Source: JAZKFT01 sp040386335 (lineage in GTDB: Bacteria; Bacteroidota; Bacteroidia; Chitinophagales; Chitinophagaceae). Taken from it: a stretch of DNA of 64,000 bases. Position numbers and translations under genes: made by a program. Below the pieces are notes generated by a model that did no database searches, was not told the origin of the DNA, and worked only from the letters and a program-made list of their open reading frames with translations. The DNA lies in assembly GCA_040386335.1 (NCBI GenBank), contig JAZKFT010000008.1:124001-188000 (forward strand), in the 5' to 3' direction. Below are positions 10,323 through 18,457 of this stretch, piece by piece (the first letter of the stretch is position 1; each line of letters starts with the position of its first letter).

Positions 10323-10674
10323 ATGGAAATTCGCCTATTGGTTTTACGGACAGGAGACATGCGAACGAAGGCTTGCGGATTTTTATACCTGGGTAGGGTT
10401 GACTTTCGATTACCATAGCCATGGGAATTCACCGTTGCATTATTCAGCGACAATCGGGCAAACGATCCTGGAGATTTATCCGCTGGCAAAAACCCAAACC
10501 GAAACTGACAAAAATTTACGTTTAGGTTTTAGTATTGACAATTTTGATGGCATTGTGCTGCAACTAAAAGAATTAGGCGTGAAATTTTCGATGGAGCCGG
10601 CACAGACTGAGTTTGGGTTTATGGCAATTATTTCCGACCCTGATGGCCGGAAGATTGAGATTTATAAAAAGTAG
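10323..10674 (+). pseudogene. Frameshifted VOC-family (glyoxalase-like) protein
   Basis: The start MEIRLLVLRTGDM at 10323 matches the N-terminus expected of small VOC-fold proteins, but this frame stops at 10416-10418. The continuation lies one base further on: from about 10372 the other frame reads LADFYTWVGLTFDYHSHG and runs to 10674, ending ISDPDGRKIEIYKK, a typical VOC C-terminus. Joining the frames needs one extra base to be skipped (or two to be missing) between about 10360 and 10372. Both halves are good matches to one family, so this is either a recently broken gene or a sequencing indel. As it stands only the C-terminal ~90 residues could be made, from an internal ATG at 10399. Confidence 0.7.
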
Positions 10675-10749
10675 TGAAGGCATGATGCTGTTTGCGACAC
10701 GTATCCATTTAATAAGTTTTTTTAACTAGAGCGCAAATCAATTGCCACT

Positions 10750-11271
10750 ATGAATTTTTCACCCGAAGCTTCTATTGAGATTCTTGAAAACACACCGGGC
10801 GTCCTCATTGCCCTGTTACAAAATGTATCGGCCGAATGGGTATCAAATAATGAAGGTGGTGACACCTGGACTGTTTATGATATTATCGGTCACCTTATTC
10901 ACGGCGAGAAAACAGATTGGATTCCCAGGATGGAAATGATTCTCTCAGATAAACCGGAGAAAACATTTGAGCCTTTTGACCGGTTTGCACAGTTTGAAGC
11001 GAGTAAAGGAAAATCGCTGGCAACATTGTTAGCTGAATTTAAAAAGCTGCGCCAGGAAAATATCGAATGCCTGAGATCAAAAAAACTCACTACCAGCGAC
11101 CTGGAGTTGACGGGCATTCACCCCGCATTTGGAGAGGTAACCTTATCTCAGTTGCTATCAACTTGGACTGTTCATGATCTGAATCATATTGCACAAATTT
11201 CACGGGTAATGGCCAAACAATATAAAACTGAAGTGGGGCCCTGGGTTGCTTACTTAGGCATATTGAAATGA
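10750..11271 (+). CDS. DinB-like family protein
   Basis: 173 residues, the normal length for the DinB/YfiT four-helix-bundle metalloenzyme-like family. Visible landmarks are WTVYDIIGHLIHGEKTDW (first metal-ligand histidine region) and TWTVHDLNHIAQISRVMAKQY (HxxxH near the C-terminus), ending GPWVAYLGIL. Family members are putative metal-dependent transferases or hydrolases, often thiol-related; the substrate cannot be told here. It stands alone, 75 bp after the broken VOC gene and convergent with the next minus-strand gene. Confidence 0.85.
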   Translation: MNFSPEASIEILENTPGVLIALLQNVSAEWVSNNEGGDTWTVYDIIGHLIHGEKTDWIPRMEMILSDKPEKTFEPFDRFAQFEASKGKSLATLLAEFKKLRQENIECLRSKKLTTSDLELTGIHPAFGEVTLSQLLSTWTVHDLNHIAQISRVMAKQYKTEVGPWVAYLGILK

Positions 11272-11299
11272 TGCTTTGGGTCTGAATTCCCTGGTATCC

Positions 11300-11348
11300 T
11301 ATATTAAAAGAAAATGCACCCAGTTGCTATTTTCAGCGTCTGGGTGCA
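11300..11348 (-). terminator. Rho-independent terminator for the 12.1-kb minus-strand gene
   Basis: A perfect 9-bp stem TGCACCCAG/CTGGGTGCA at 11315-11323 and 11340-11348. On the minus strand it is followed by TTTTCTTTTAAT. It lies between two convergent genes. Confidence 0.75.
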
Positions 11349-11371
11349 CATCTATAAAAATTCAAAAACTG

Positions 11372-12094
11372 TTATCGTACTTCTTTCAATTCAATGGTCC
11401 AACCCAGGTCCATGCGAATAATGAGCGGGTTGCTGGAGGAGTTGTGCACCCATATTTCTTTCGGTCCGCTACCGTCCTTTTTGTTATTGATCAGGAATGC
11501 TTCAACGCCCACCATTTCGCCTTTAAAATTGATCGTATGCTCAATGGCATCTTCTTCCGGCCTGTAAAAAAGCTCGGGAGCGGAATTGTCCATTGTCATC
11601 ATGGTTTGGCGCTTCGGCATATCGTCGTAAAAAGCATCGTAGCAAAGCCAGATGGTGCTGGCATCGGTAAGATTTAATTCGCCGCCACTAAATTGGTTCA
11701 CATATCTCCTGGAAGAATGGAATGCGGCCGGCGAAATTTTTACCCGGCCTGTTTTGCTGGCGGGTGCGGTCATTTCGTAGCTAAAGTCAATCCCCTTATC
11801 ATAATCGAAACCGTTGATCGCAACAATAAAATCGTATTCCCTGCCATAGGCATTTACATGGTACACCAATTTGTCGCCCTTTTTAAGGTCGTAGGTAAAT
11901 GTGGCGTCATCTTTAAAAATACTCAAACTCAGGTTCAATGTTTTGGCGGCGCCCAATGCCATTTTTTTTGTCTTCTTTACTTTGCTGGTTTTCTTTTTAG
12001 TGATCACTTTTGCCTTCGGCTTTGGTTTTTGGGCAAAAGTGCTCCCTGTCAATATCATCCCAAAAGCAAAAAGGGCTATAAGAATTTTTTTCAT
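11372..12094 (-). CDS. Secreted protein of unknown function
   Basis: About 240 residues from the ATG at 12094 (MKKILIALFAFGMILTGSTFAQ, a clear signal peptide); a TTG six codons upstream is possible but unneeded. The mature N-terminus is a very basic stretch (KPKPKAKVITKKK, then TSKVKKTKK, residues ~23-45), followed by a probable all-beta domain containing YDLKKGDKLVYHVNAYG and ending GWTIELKEVR. No family is recognised with confidence. The lysine-rich tail suggests contact with acidic polymers or the membrane, which is inference. The gene is monocistronic and ends in its own terminator. Confidence 0.7.
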   Translation of the reverse strand: MKKILIALFAFGMILTGSTFAQKPKPKAKVITKKKTSKVKKTKKMALGAAKTLNLSLSIFKDDATFTYDLKKGDKLVYHVNAYGREYDFIVAINGFDYDKGIDFSYEMTAPASKTGRVKISPAAFHSSRRYVNQFSGGELNLTDASTIWLCYDAFYDDMPKRQTMMTMDNSAPELFYRPEEDAIEHTINFKGEMVGVEAFLINNKKDGSGPKEIWVHNSSSNPLIIRMDLGWTIELKEVR

Positions 12095-12722
12095 GCTTAA
12101 ATTTTTTTCCAAATTAAAGGTTTTAGTTTTCCCTTAACGATTGGAAGGGGAATAAATTTTTTGCCGTTTCAAAATAAAAACACCATTAACTACCCTGTTA
12201 ATGGCTGTGTCAATGGAACAACATGCCCGGGCTATCTCTTGTTTTTCGCCGCCGTCTGCTTGCATCATGGCTTATAATTCGTTGCCGAAACCTGCATGTG
12301 AGTGCCGGATCCAAGGAATAGTAATACGCCGGCGCCATACGGAAGTCCCGCCCCTAATTTCAGCAGCAGTATTCGAAGCGGTGGCATTTAATCCGTTGGA
12401 TAAAAGGGAAAATGTTAGGAAGAGAATTCGGGCACGATCATGCTTTTTAATCCGAAATTTTTAAAAATCAGCTGAGCCTGCGGCTCTCCAAATTAATATT
12501 GAGAGATCTAGCAAGGATTAAAACCCGTTGTTGCAATATGTACCAATCCTACAGTTTTACATTGGTGAATATTGAAATGTTCAAAAGGTTCTTCTGAATA
12601 GTCACGATGAACACGCGGAGCAAGGTGGCAGACGTCATATTTTCATAAATTAAAATACACTAAAAACATAGCAGGATTTTTAGTAAATAGTAACATCTTT
12701 GGTAGCAAACTCTCATCTAACA
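12095..12722. other. Intergenic region without a supported gene
   Basis: About 630 bp between divergent genes. It contains a perfect inverted repeat CCATTAAC/GTTAATGG (12183-12190 and 12197-12204), which on the minus strand is followed by TGTTTTTATTTTG and so looks like a terminator with no gene feeding it. It also holds a GAGCC-TGC-GGCTC hairpin (12474-12486) and the motif CGTTGTTGCAATA (12526-12538), both of which recur near 31.63 kb. An 87-codon open frame at 12201-12464 looks non-coding. Confidence 0.5.
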
Positions 12723-14972
12723 ATGAAAAAAACAATTATCGTTCCTTTACTTTTCATAGCCATCAACTCTATTTCCCAGCAATTCTATTTTCCAAAATCA
12801 TATTATGCAGACAGTACTGCTTTGGCGGCGAATGTACCTGCTCTGGCAAGGCAATTGATGGTCAAATACCAGGACTCCGATAGAATAAATTATTTAGATT
12901 TTTTGTTGCGGTTGCAAATGATAGCCGGGCAATACAATGCCGCCAACAGCACTCTTGATTCATTGAGAGAACTGATAAAGCCTTCGAACCCGGCTTACCA
13001 AACTGTTGGTAATCAATTTGAAGCATTTAATAAAAGCAAGATGATGATGGCTCAAAGTAATATCTCTTTCAATGCAGCATTCAGCGTGGTTTATGACAGC
13101 ATCTACCGTGCGTTTAACGAGAACAATAAAAATATTGCTGAAAGGTATTTTACCAATAACGCCGCAGACCTGCAAACAACCCTCAACGGATTTTTACAAA
13201 AGCTGCCCCTTGTAGATAGTATTGGCTTAGACGATGCCAAATACCTCTGCCGCACATATAATTCTTTAGTTGTTTATCGCCATGTTATGCCGCCGGTAAA
13301 ATCATATATTCTTGCTTACGAACGAAGCAAATACATCATCCAGGATAGTGTGATTATCACAACTAAAGACGGTGCAACTATTGCAGCTACTATTATTCGC
13401 AGAAAAGATTTGCCAGCTAAGTTACCCTGCATATTTGTTTTCAACATTTACAACGGTTCCGGAGATAGGATCAGAGCCAAAGAGATAGCAAATCGTGGGT
13501 ATGTTGGCATTATCGCTAATACAAGGGGCAAGTACCTCAGTAAACAGACTATTGAGCCATTTGAGCAGGATGCCAGCGATTCCTATGACGTGATCAACTG
13601 GGTAAGCCAACAACCGTGGAGCAATGGGAAAGTAGGGATGATGGGCGGCAGTTACCTCGGATTCAGCCAGTGGGCTGCAACTAAAAAATTACACCCTGCA
13701 CTCAAAACCATCATCCCGCAGGTGGCCGTTGGTCCTGGTATTGATTACCCCAACCATAATGGTGTGTTCATGGGCTATATGCTTCGCTGGATACATTATG
13801 TTACCAACAGCAAACAAACCGACCTGGTAGAATTTAACAATGTAAAAAAATGGAACAAGCTGTACACAAGCTGGTACTCCAGTGGAAAAGCATTCAATAG
13901 TTTAGACAGTACGGAAGGCAGGCCCAATAACATTTTTCAACGATGGCTGGAACATCCCGGTTACGATAGTTATTGGCAAAAGATGGTACCTTATCAAAAA
14001 GAATTTGCCAATATCAACATCCCAATACTCACAACTACCGGTTATTTTGATGATGACCAGCGGGGTGCTTTTTATTATTTTGATCAGCATCATTTGTATA
14101 ATAAAGAGGCAAACCATTACATGTTGATTGGACCTTACAGTCATGGTGGAGCCCAGGGTACGCCAGCTGCTTCTCTAAGAGGTTACAAGATTGACCCGGT
14201 GGCAAACACCAGCATTACATCACTTGCCTATCAATGGTTTGATTATGTGCTACAAGACAGTGCCAGGCCAGTTATTTTACGGGATAAAATAAATTACCAG
14301 GTAATGGGCTCTAACAGTTGGAAACATGCACCCACGCTTGCTTCAATGAATAATGATACCCTTAATTTTTACCTAAGCAATACAAGGGTGGCTCAACATT
14401 ATAAGTTGCAAAGAAGCCAGCCAAATGCCAATGAATTTATTAAACAGGAAGTTGATTTAAAAGATCGTAGCGATAGCAATCATATCAGCTTTGGTGACCC
14501 TGACATAATTGACAGCAGCCTTAATGTAAGCAACGGACTGTCATTTACCAGCGAACCCTTTACCAAAGCTTTTGAAATCAATGGATCTTTTATTGGGAGT
14601 CTGCAGGCAAGCATTAATAAAAAGGACATGGATATTGCCATCAATTTGTATGAGCGTATGCCCGATGGAAAGTATTTCGCACTTGGCTACACGCTCTTCA
14701 GAGCTAGTTATGCGGACAATCGTAGCCAACGAACTTTGTTGCAACCTAATGTAAAGACTGTTATACCTATAACCAATACGTATTTTACCAGCAAACGAAT
14801 TCAGCCGGGCAGCAGGTTGATAGTTGTATTGGGTATCAATAAAAATAGCCTTTGGCAAATAAATTACGGCACTGGTAAAGATGTAAGTAAAGAAACTGTG
14901 GCAGATGCAACAGTTCCGCTGCTAATTAAATGGTACTGCAATAGTGTAATTAAAGTACCAGTTCGTTTGTAA
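12723..14972 (+). CDS. Secreted X-Pro dipeptidyl-peptidase/CocE-like S15 family hydrolase
   Basis: About 750 residues from the ATG at 12723 (MKKTIIVPLLFIAINSISQQ, signal peptide); an upstream TTG at 12699 is not needed. An N-terminal helical domain of ~200 residues precedes the alpha/beta-hydrolase core. The S15 catalytic triad is visible: Ser310 in MMGGSYLGFSQ, Asp443 in TTGYFDDDQ and His474 in GPYSHGG. The C-terminal ~220 residues match the jelly-roll cap of the family (KINYQVMGSNSWKHAPTL ... SRLIVVLGINKN). It probably hydrolyses peptides or acyl esters outside the inner membrane. It is a single gene. Confidence 0.88.
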   Translation: MKKTIIVPLLFIAINSISQQFYFPKSYYADSTALAANVPALARQLMVKYQDSDRINYLDFLLRLQMIAGQYNAANSTLDSLRELIKPSNPAYQTVGNQFEAFNKSKMMMAQSNISFNAAFSVVYDSIYRAFNENNKNIAERYFTNNAADLQTTLNGFLQKLPLVDSIGLDDAKYLCRTYNSLVVYRHVMPPVKSYILAYERSKYIIQDSVIITTKDGATIAATIIRRKDLPAKLPCIFVFNIYNGSGDRIRAKEIANRGYVGIIANTRGKYLSKQTIEPFEQDASDSYDVINWVSQQPWSNGKVGMMGGSYLGFSQWAATKKLHPALKTIIPQVAVGPGIDYPNHNGVFMGYMLRWIHYVTNSKQTDLVEFNNVKKWNKLYTSWYSSGKAFNSLDSTEGRPNNIFQRWLEHPGYDSYWQKMVPYQKEFANINIPILTTTGYFDDDQRGAFYYFDQHHLYNKEANHYMLIGPYSHGGAQGTPAASLRGYKIDPVANTSITSLAYQWFDYVLQDSARPVILRDKINYQVMGSNSWKHAPTLASMNNDTLNFYLSNTRVAQHYKLQRSQPNANEFIKQEVDLKDRSDSNHISFGDPDIIDSSLNVSNGLSFTSEPFTKAFEINGSFIGSLQASINKKDMDIAINLYERMPDGKYFALGYTLFRASYADNRSQRTLLQPNVKTVIPITNTYFTSKRIQPGSRLIVVLGINKNSLWQINYGTGKDVSKETVADATVPLLIKWYCNSVIKVPVRL

Positions 14973-15014
14973 ATAGTATTGTCAAAACAAGTAAAAATTC
15001 AAAAGTCCGGTAGG

Positions 15015-15530
15015 CTAAAACATCAAAAGCATTTGATGATTTGGATTGGAGTGCGTTTCCGATATTATGAAGTCATGGCTTCCAATGATAACAAACCCAT
15101 TTTTCTGATAAAACCTTATAGCTCTCTGGTTTTCCTTCCACACAAATAACCAGATCCCCATTTGATTGTTTTGCTTCGAAAGTGCGATGTTGAATTGAAA
15201 AAGTTCCTGGCCTAATTTCAGGTCGTAGAATTCCTTTAGTAAATAGATTCGTTCCAGTTTCGCTATATTTTTTATTTGTCCATCAGGGTATGGAACATCC
15301 AGAATAATTTTAGAGTAACCAGCGGGGCGATTGTTATAATACAAGACGTGGTAGATGTTGTTTTTAGCCCTCAATTCTTGTTCAAAGGTTTCTTTATTAT
15401 AGTTTTTTGCCATATACGAATCGATATCTTCCGGGCTGGCACTGTGTCCATGCTATTCCATGAAACTGAGTCTTGCTGTTTGGGAAAGTAATGGGGCATC
15501 TTTTTCGGCGGCTATAACTATTGAAGTCAT
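15015..15530 (-). pseudogene. GNAT N-acetyltransferase interrupted by an in-frame amber codon
   Basis: From an ATG at 15530, preceded by a good AAAGGAA ribosome site, the frame reads MTSIVIAAEKDAPLLSQTAR and LSFME, then TAG (15453-15455, codon 26), and continues without a shift as HGHSASPEDIDSYMAKNY to a normal GNAT end. The stop sits where homologues have one residue between FxE and HGHSAS. Downstream, LERIYLLKEFYDLKLGQELF (acetyl-CoA loop region) and AIRFYQKNGFVIIG are typical GNAT motifs. Restarting at the ATG at 15413 would give a 132-residue protein without the first beta-strand and helix. Nonsense decay or a sequencing error is likely. Confidence 0.75.
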
Positions 15531-15627
15531 TTCCTTTTTGTTTGGTGCTGAAAAAACTAAAGTATAATAAAAACGGGTTCAAAATCCAGCAGGTTGTGAG
15601 CTGAAACCGCGCTACAGACAACCTTCA

Positions 15628-15762
15628 TCAAAGTTTGTGTTTCTTCTTTTTTCGCGGTCGCTGACGGTACCTGTCAATCAAAAGAAAAATAGCAATAACC
15701 AACATTCCTGTAAAAATTGCCGGAAGCGGTAGATTTAGTCCCCCTGGTACAAAAAGAATCAT
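15628..15762 (-). CDS. Possible 44-residue membrane microprotein
   Basis: A short open frame beginning MILFVPGGLNLPLPAIFTG, with one predicted transmembrane helix (about residues 14-33, LPAIFTGMLVIAIFLLI) and a strongly basic tail (RQRPRKKKKHK). The helix plus positive tail looks coding, but there is no clear ribosome site and no family match is recognised. The rest of the 15531-15869 interval shows nothing else. Confidence 0.3.
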   Translation of the reverse strand: MILFVPGGLNLPLPAIFTGMLVIAIFLLIDRYRQRPRKKKKHKL

Positions 15763-15869
15763 AGGCTTTGGTAAATGAAAGTTTAATGATCTTCAATATT
15801 TGCAGGCATTTTCAACTAACTACATCTTTCTGATCCCAGGCACAAAAAAATCAAAGGCACTTTCCCCTA

Positions 15870-16334
15870 TCACCAGTTGTGCTCCTGGTCCTTGTTGGTT
15901 CTTTCCAGCGGCTTTGGCGGATTTGTTTTCCAGTTCCTGTCATATCTCACAAAGAATGCCAGCCAACCGGTACGGGATATCCGCATTAGGTAAGGTTGCA
16001 ACAGTGCCAGAAAAATGGCGTTGAACGGAAGCCAGTACAAAACCCGGTTGTCGTCAACGGAAATACCTACCAATAACCACCAGGCAACAAATGTTGCCAC
16101 GCTTAGCGCAACTGTCAACGCGTAGCTGATAAAACCGGAGCCATAATAAAAGCCGACTTCTATTTTAAATGGCTGCTCACAAACCGGGCAGGTGTCATGC
16201 ATCTTCATGGTGTTTTTCAGGTGCCATGGATTGCTGTCCCGGAACATATCACCTTTCCGGCATCTCGGGCATTTGCAGGTAAGAAGGGTTAGTACACCGG
16301 GTGTGTGTTCTTGTAACATTGCAATGGATTCCAT
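15870..16334 (-). CDS. DUF983 family membrane protein
   Basis: 154 residues from the ATG at 16334 (MESIAMLQEHTPG), chosen because it lies 4 bp after the stop of the AraC gene; an upstream in-frame start would overlap that gene. Two CxxC pairs (CPRCRKGDMF and CPVCEQPFKIE) suggest a zinc ribbon. They are followed by GFYYGSGFISYALTVALS and two transmembrane helices, the standard DUF983 layout. Function is unknown. It is the second gene of an AraC-DUF983 operon. Confidence 0.85.
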   Translation of the reverse strand: MESIAMLQEHTPGVLTLLTCKCPRCRKGDMFRDSNPWHLKNTMKMHDTCPVCEQPFKIEVGFYYGSGFISYALTVALSVATFVAWWLLVGISVDDNRVLYWLPFNAIFLALLQPYLMRISRTGWLAFFVRYDRNWKTNPPKPLERTNKDQEHNW

Positions 16335-16338
16335 ATTG

Positions 16339-17223
16339 TTATTTTTTAATGATCTTCTTTCTAAAGGCATCCGGTGTCACCCCTTCATACTTCTTGAAAA
16401 ATTTGGAGAAATAGGAATTGTCTGCAAAGTCAAGTGCCGCGGCTATTTCCGAAACGGTCATGGCAGCGTTCACCAATAAGCGTTTAGCTTCGAGTAAAAT
16501 GCGGTCCCTTATCAGTTCGCCGGCCGACCGGCCGGTGGCCTCCCTGGTCAATGCATTCAGGTGGTTGGGGGTTACGTATAACATAGCTGCATAATCTTTC
16601 GGCAGCTTTTTTTCTCTATAATGCTGGTCAATGAGTTTTTGAAAATTTCGCAGCAGCAGGGAATTATAACTGGTCTGTGGTTTGGCGGTTGTTGAAATGT
16701 TATAGCGGCTTACGAGTATCAATAATTGAAGCAGCGCCGTTCTTGCAAAATCATCCTTGAGTGCTTCCCGTGAGTTGCCTTCACGAACAATGGTTTCCAA
16801 AATTTCTTCTATCTGCTGCCGGCCCTCTACGGGTATGGTAACGACCTGTTCACTGGCGACTCCTGAAAAGATTTGAAACTGGTCCAGCCATCTTGGGTTC
16901 GCCACCAATGCATGGATATACTGTTCTGAAAAATTGACAATATAGCCATCAGGCTTCGCGACAAAATCCCAGCTATGTACCTGCCCCGGAATCATAAAAT
17001 AGATCTGCCCTGCTTCTACCGGAAAATGGACAAAATCAATAGAATGGTCACCGGAACCTTTGGAGAAATATACCAGGTGATAAAACGAGTGTTTATGCGG
17101 GAACTGCAAATTAGGATGCACATCCTGGTAATGTGAAAAATGATCTGCCACAAAATCTTTGGGGGCAAGCGCTACACCTGTCAGGGTGTTGATGCTGTAA
17201 GTAGGCAGAACGGACTTTGACAT
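16339..17223 (-). CDS. AraC family transcriptional regulator
   Basis: 294 residues. The N-terminal ~150 residues form a cupin-type sensor (FPHKHSFYHLVYFSKGSGDH ... GQIYFMIPGQVHSW). The C-terminal ~100 residues hold the double helix-turn-helix: LYVTPNHLNALTREATGRS in the first and SEIAAALDFADNSYFSKFFKKYEGVTPDAFRK in the second. It overlaps nothing and is followed within 4 bp by the DUF983 gene. Its upstream region carries three copies of a TGGTAGTTTT motif, two in direct orientation 21 bp apart, so autoregulation is likely. The effector is unknown. Confidence 0.92.
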   Translation of the reverse strand: MSKSVLPTYSINTLTGVALAPKDFVADHFSHYQDVHPNLQFPHKHSFYHLVYFSKGSGDHSIDFVHFPVEAGQIYFMIPGQVHSWDFVAKPDGYIVNFSEQYIHALVANPRWLDQFQIFSGVASEQVVTIPVEGRQQIEEILETIVREGNSREALKDDFARTALLQLLILVSRYNISTTAKPQTSYNSLLLRNFQKLIDQHYREKKLPKDYAAMLYVTPNHLNALTREATGRSAGELIRDRILLEAKRLLVNAAMTVSEIAAALDFADNSYFSKFFKKYEGVTPDAFRKKIIKK

Positions 17224-17239
17224 CTTTTTATTTCTGGTG

Positions 17240-17300
17240 CAAAACTACCATGATGGCACCAGTAACCGGGGTAGTTTTTGGGGGTTTCATGGTAGTTTTT
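17240..17300 (-). promoter_or_regulatory. Putative promoter and AraC-type operator of the AraC-DUF983 operon
   Basis: On the minus strand TAGTTTTG (17247-17240) matches the Bacteroidota -7 consensus TAnnTTTG, 17 bp before the start codon. It lies inside one copy of TGGTAGTTTT. Two further copies on the plus strand, GGTAGTTTTT at 17270-17279 and 17291-17300, are direct repeats exactly 21 bp apart. That spacing, two helical turns, is the one used by AraC-type dimers. Confidence 0.5.
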
Positions 17301-17328
17301 ACTGATTCTGTCTCTTCACTTCAACTTA

Positions 17329-18048
17329 TCATAACCCGTAACTAATTTCACCCACCGGCACTTCAAAATCTTCATCAAAAAATTCAAAATGAACCTTGTC
17401 GCCAATCTTTTCAATCACATTTTGTTCTTTAATTACATCCATAAACGACTCATAGCAGTAAAGGGCCTCCTTTAGTTTTTCAATTTCATCGGGTGTTAAT
17501 CGTACGACACAATCAATAAACTTTGTTTTAGAGGTATTCACATTCGACATGCCACCTTTTCTGTCATCATCTCCATCGGGATTTGCCAATGTAAAAAATG
17601 CCAGCCGTTTGAGATAGCTGTATTCCTCTTTTTCTTTTAGTTCACAGAATAACCGCTTTATAATCGCGTGGCATGCTAAATGATCATGATGCCCGCTGAT
17701 ACCATGGATCGGGTAGGTGACAATGATGTTTGGTTGAATTCTATCGATATAGTCCTTTACCAGGTTTTCAAATACCCGCGGATCCTCATGCGCCATGCCG
17801 CCGTCTACGTAATCTAAAACAGCCATGGAAGTCAGCCCAAGCAGTGCTTCCACTTTCAGCATTTCCTTATACCGCACTTCACCCATTTCTTCGATGGATA
17901 AATTGAATTTAAACCGCATTTTTGTGGCGCCACCTTTTGTAAGTGTTAGCAGGTGCACTTCTTCTCCATTTTGTATTTGCCGGTACATAACAGGAGCCGG
18001 CCCAAAAGATTCATCATCGGGGTGTGGGAAAATGTAAAGGGTTTTCAT
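17329..18048 (-). CDS. PIG-L/LmbE family deacetylase
   Basis: 239 residues starting MKTLYIFPHPDDESFG, which contains the family zinc motif HPDDE (residues 9-13), and later GISGHHDHLACHAI with the second metal histidines. The family removes N-acetyl groups from sugar conjugates such as GlcNAc derivatives or glutathione analogues. A bacillithiol- or mycothiol-type or general de-N-acetylase role is possible, but the substrate is not visible. It has its own consensus promoter and lies 106 bp upstream of the AraC gene in the same direction. Confidence 0.88.
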   Translation of the reverse strand: MKTLYIFPHPDDESFGPAPVMYRQIQNGEEVHLLTLTKGGATKMRFKFNLSIEEMGEVRYKEMLKVEALLGLTSMAVLDYVDGGMAHEDPRVFENLVKDYIDRIQPNIIVTYPIHGISGHHDHLACHAIIKRLFCELKEKEEYSYLKRLAFFTLANPDGDDDRKGGMSNVNTSKTKFIDCVVRLTPDEIEKLKEALYCYESFMDVIKEQNVIEKIGDKVHFEFFDEDFEVPVGEISYGL

Positions 18049-18079
18049 AAGGTTGTTCTTTTAAGATTGTCTGATCATT

Positions 18080-18109
18080 CAAATATAGTTCCATCCTGCG
18101 GGCTTCAAA
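18080..18109 (-). promoter_or_regulatory. Bacteroidota-type promoter for the PIG-L gene
   Basis: On the minus strand TTTG (18109-18106), an 18-bp spacer and TATATTTG (18087-18080) match the -33 TTTG / -7 TAnnTTTG consensus in full. The start codon lies 32 bp downstream. Confidence 0.65.
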
Positions 18110-18129
18110 ATCTGTTATAAAATCTACTA

Positions 18130-18420
18130 CAGCATTAATTAACCCTGATGGCCACGCTTCCGCGGGGTTAGGGTTGGACATCAACTCTTGGTTTCAGCAA
18201 CCAGCAGCAGGAATGCGCAAACGTTTGAATCGATTTCCGATGAAGCACCGGCTTACTTTGAGAACCGAAACCAGGAAATTCGCCGGGACGGAAGCCATAA
18301 GCTGTAAGCTGAACGAGTCGAAATACATTGCAAAGCATCTAACCTGCAATATTACCGGCTAACGATTTGTCCGCCTGACGTGTGCCAGGCATTGACCAAA
18401 AGACAGTTCCTTCGTCATAC
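18130..18420 (+). repeat. Copy A of a diverged non-coding element upstream of the GH89 gene
   Basis: It aligns with 20690-20955. Shared stretches include TGCGCAA(A)CG(G)TTGAATCG, a CGGGCTTA/CGGCTTAC core, CAAYATTA followed by GACGATTG-like sequence, and at the end CATTGAMCAAAAGACA. Both copies lie just before a secreted glycosidase gene in the same orientation. Frames inside are short and interrupted, so it does not look coding. Confidence 0.55.
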
Positions 18421-18457
18421 CGGTAAGCACGCGGATTTACATAACCAGAACCTATCT

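Noticed and set aside
11693..12100. Plus-strand frames with a hydrophobic stretch
   Set aside because: They are antisense to the signal peptide and Lys-rich part of the secreted protein at 11372-12094.
12201..12464. 87-codon plus-strand open frame
   Set aside because: Biased Arg/Cys composition, no ribosome site, no family resemblance; treated as non-coding.
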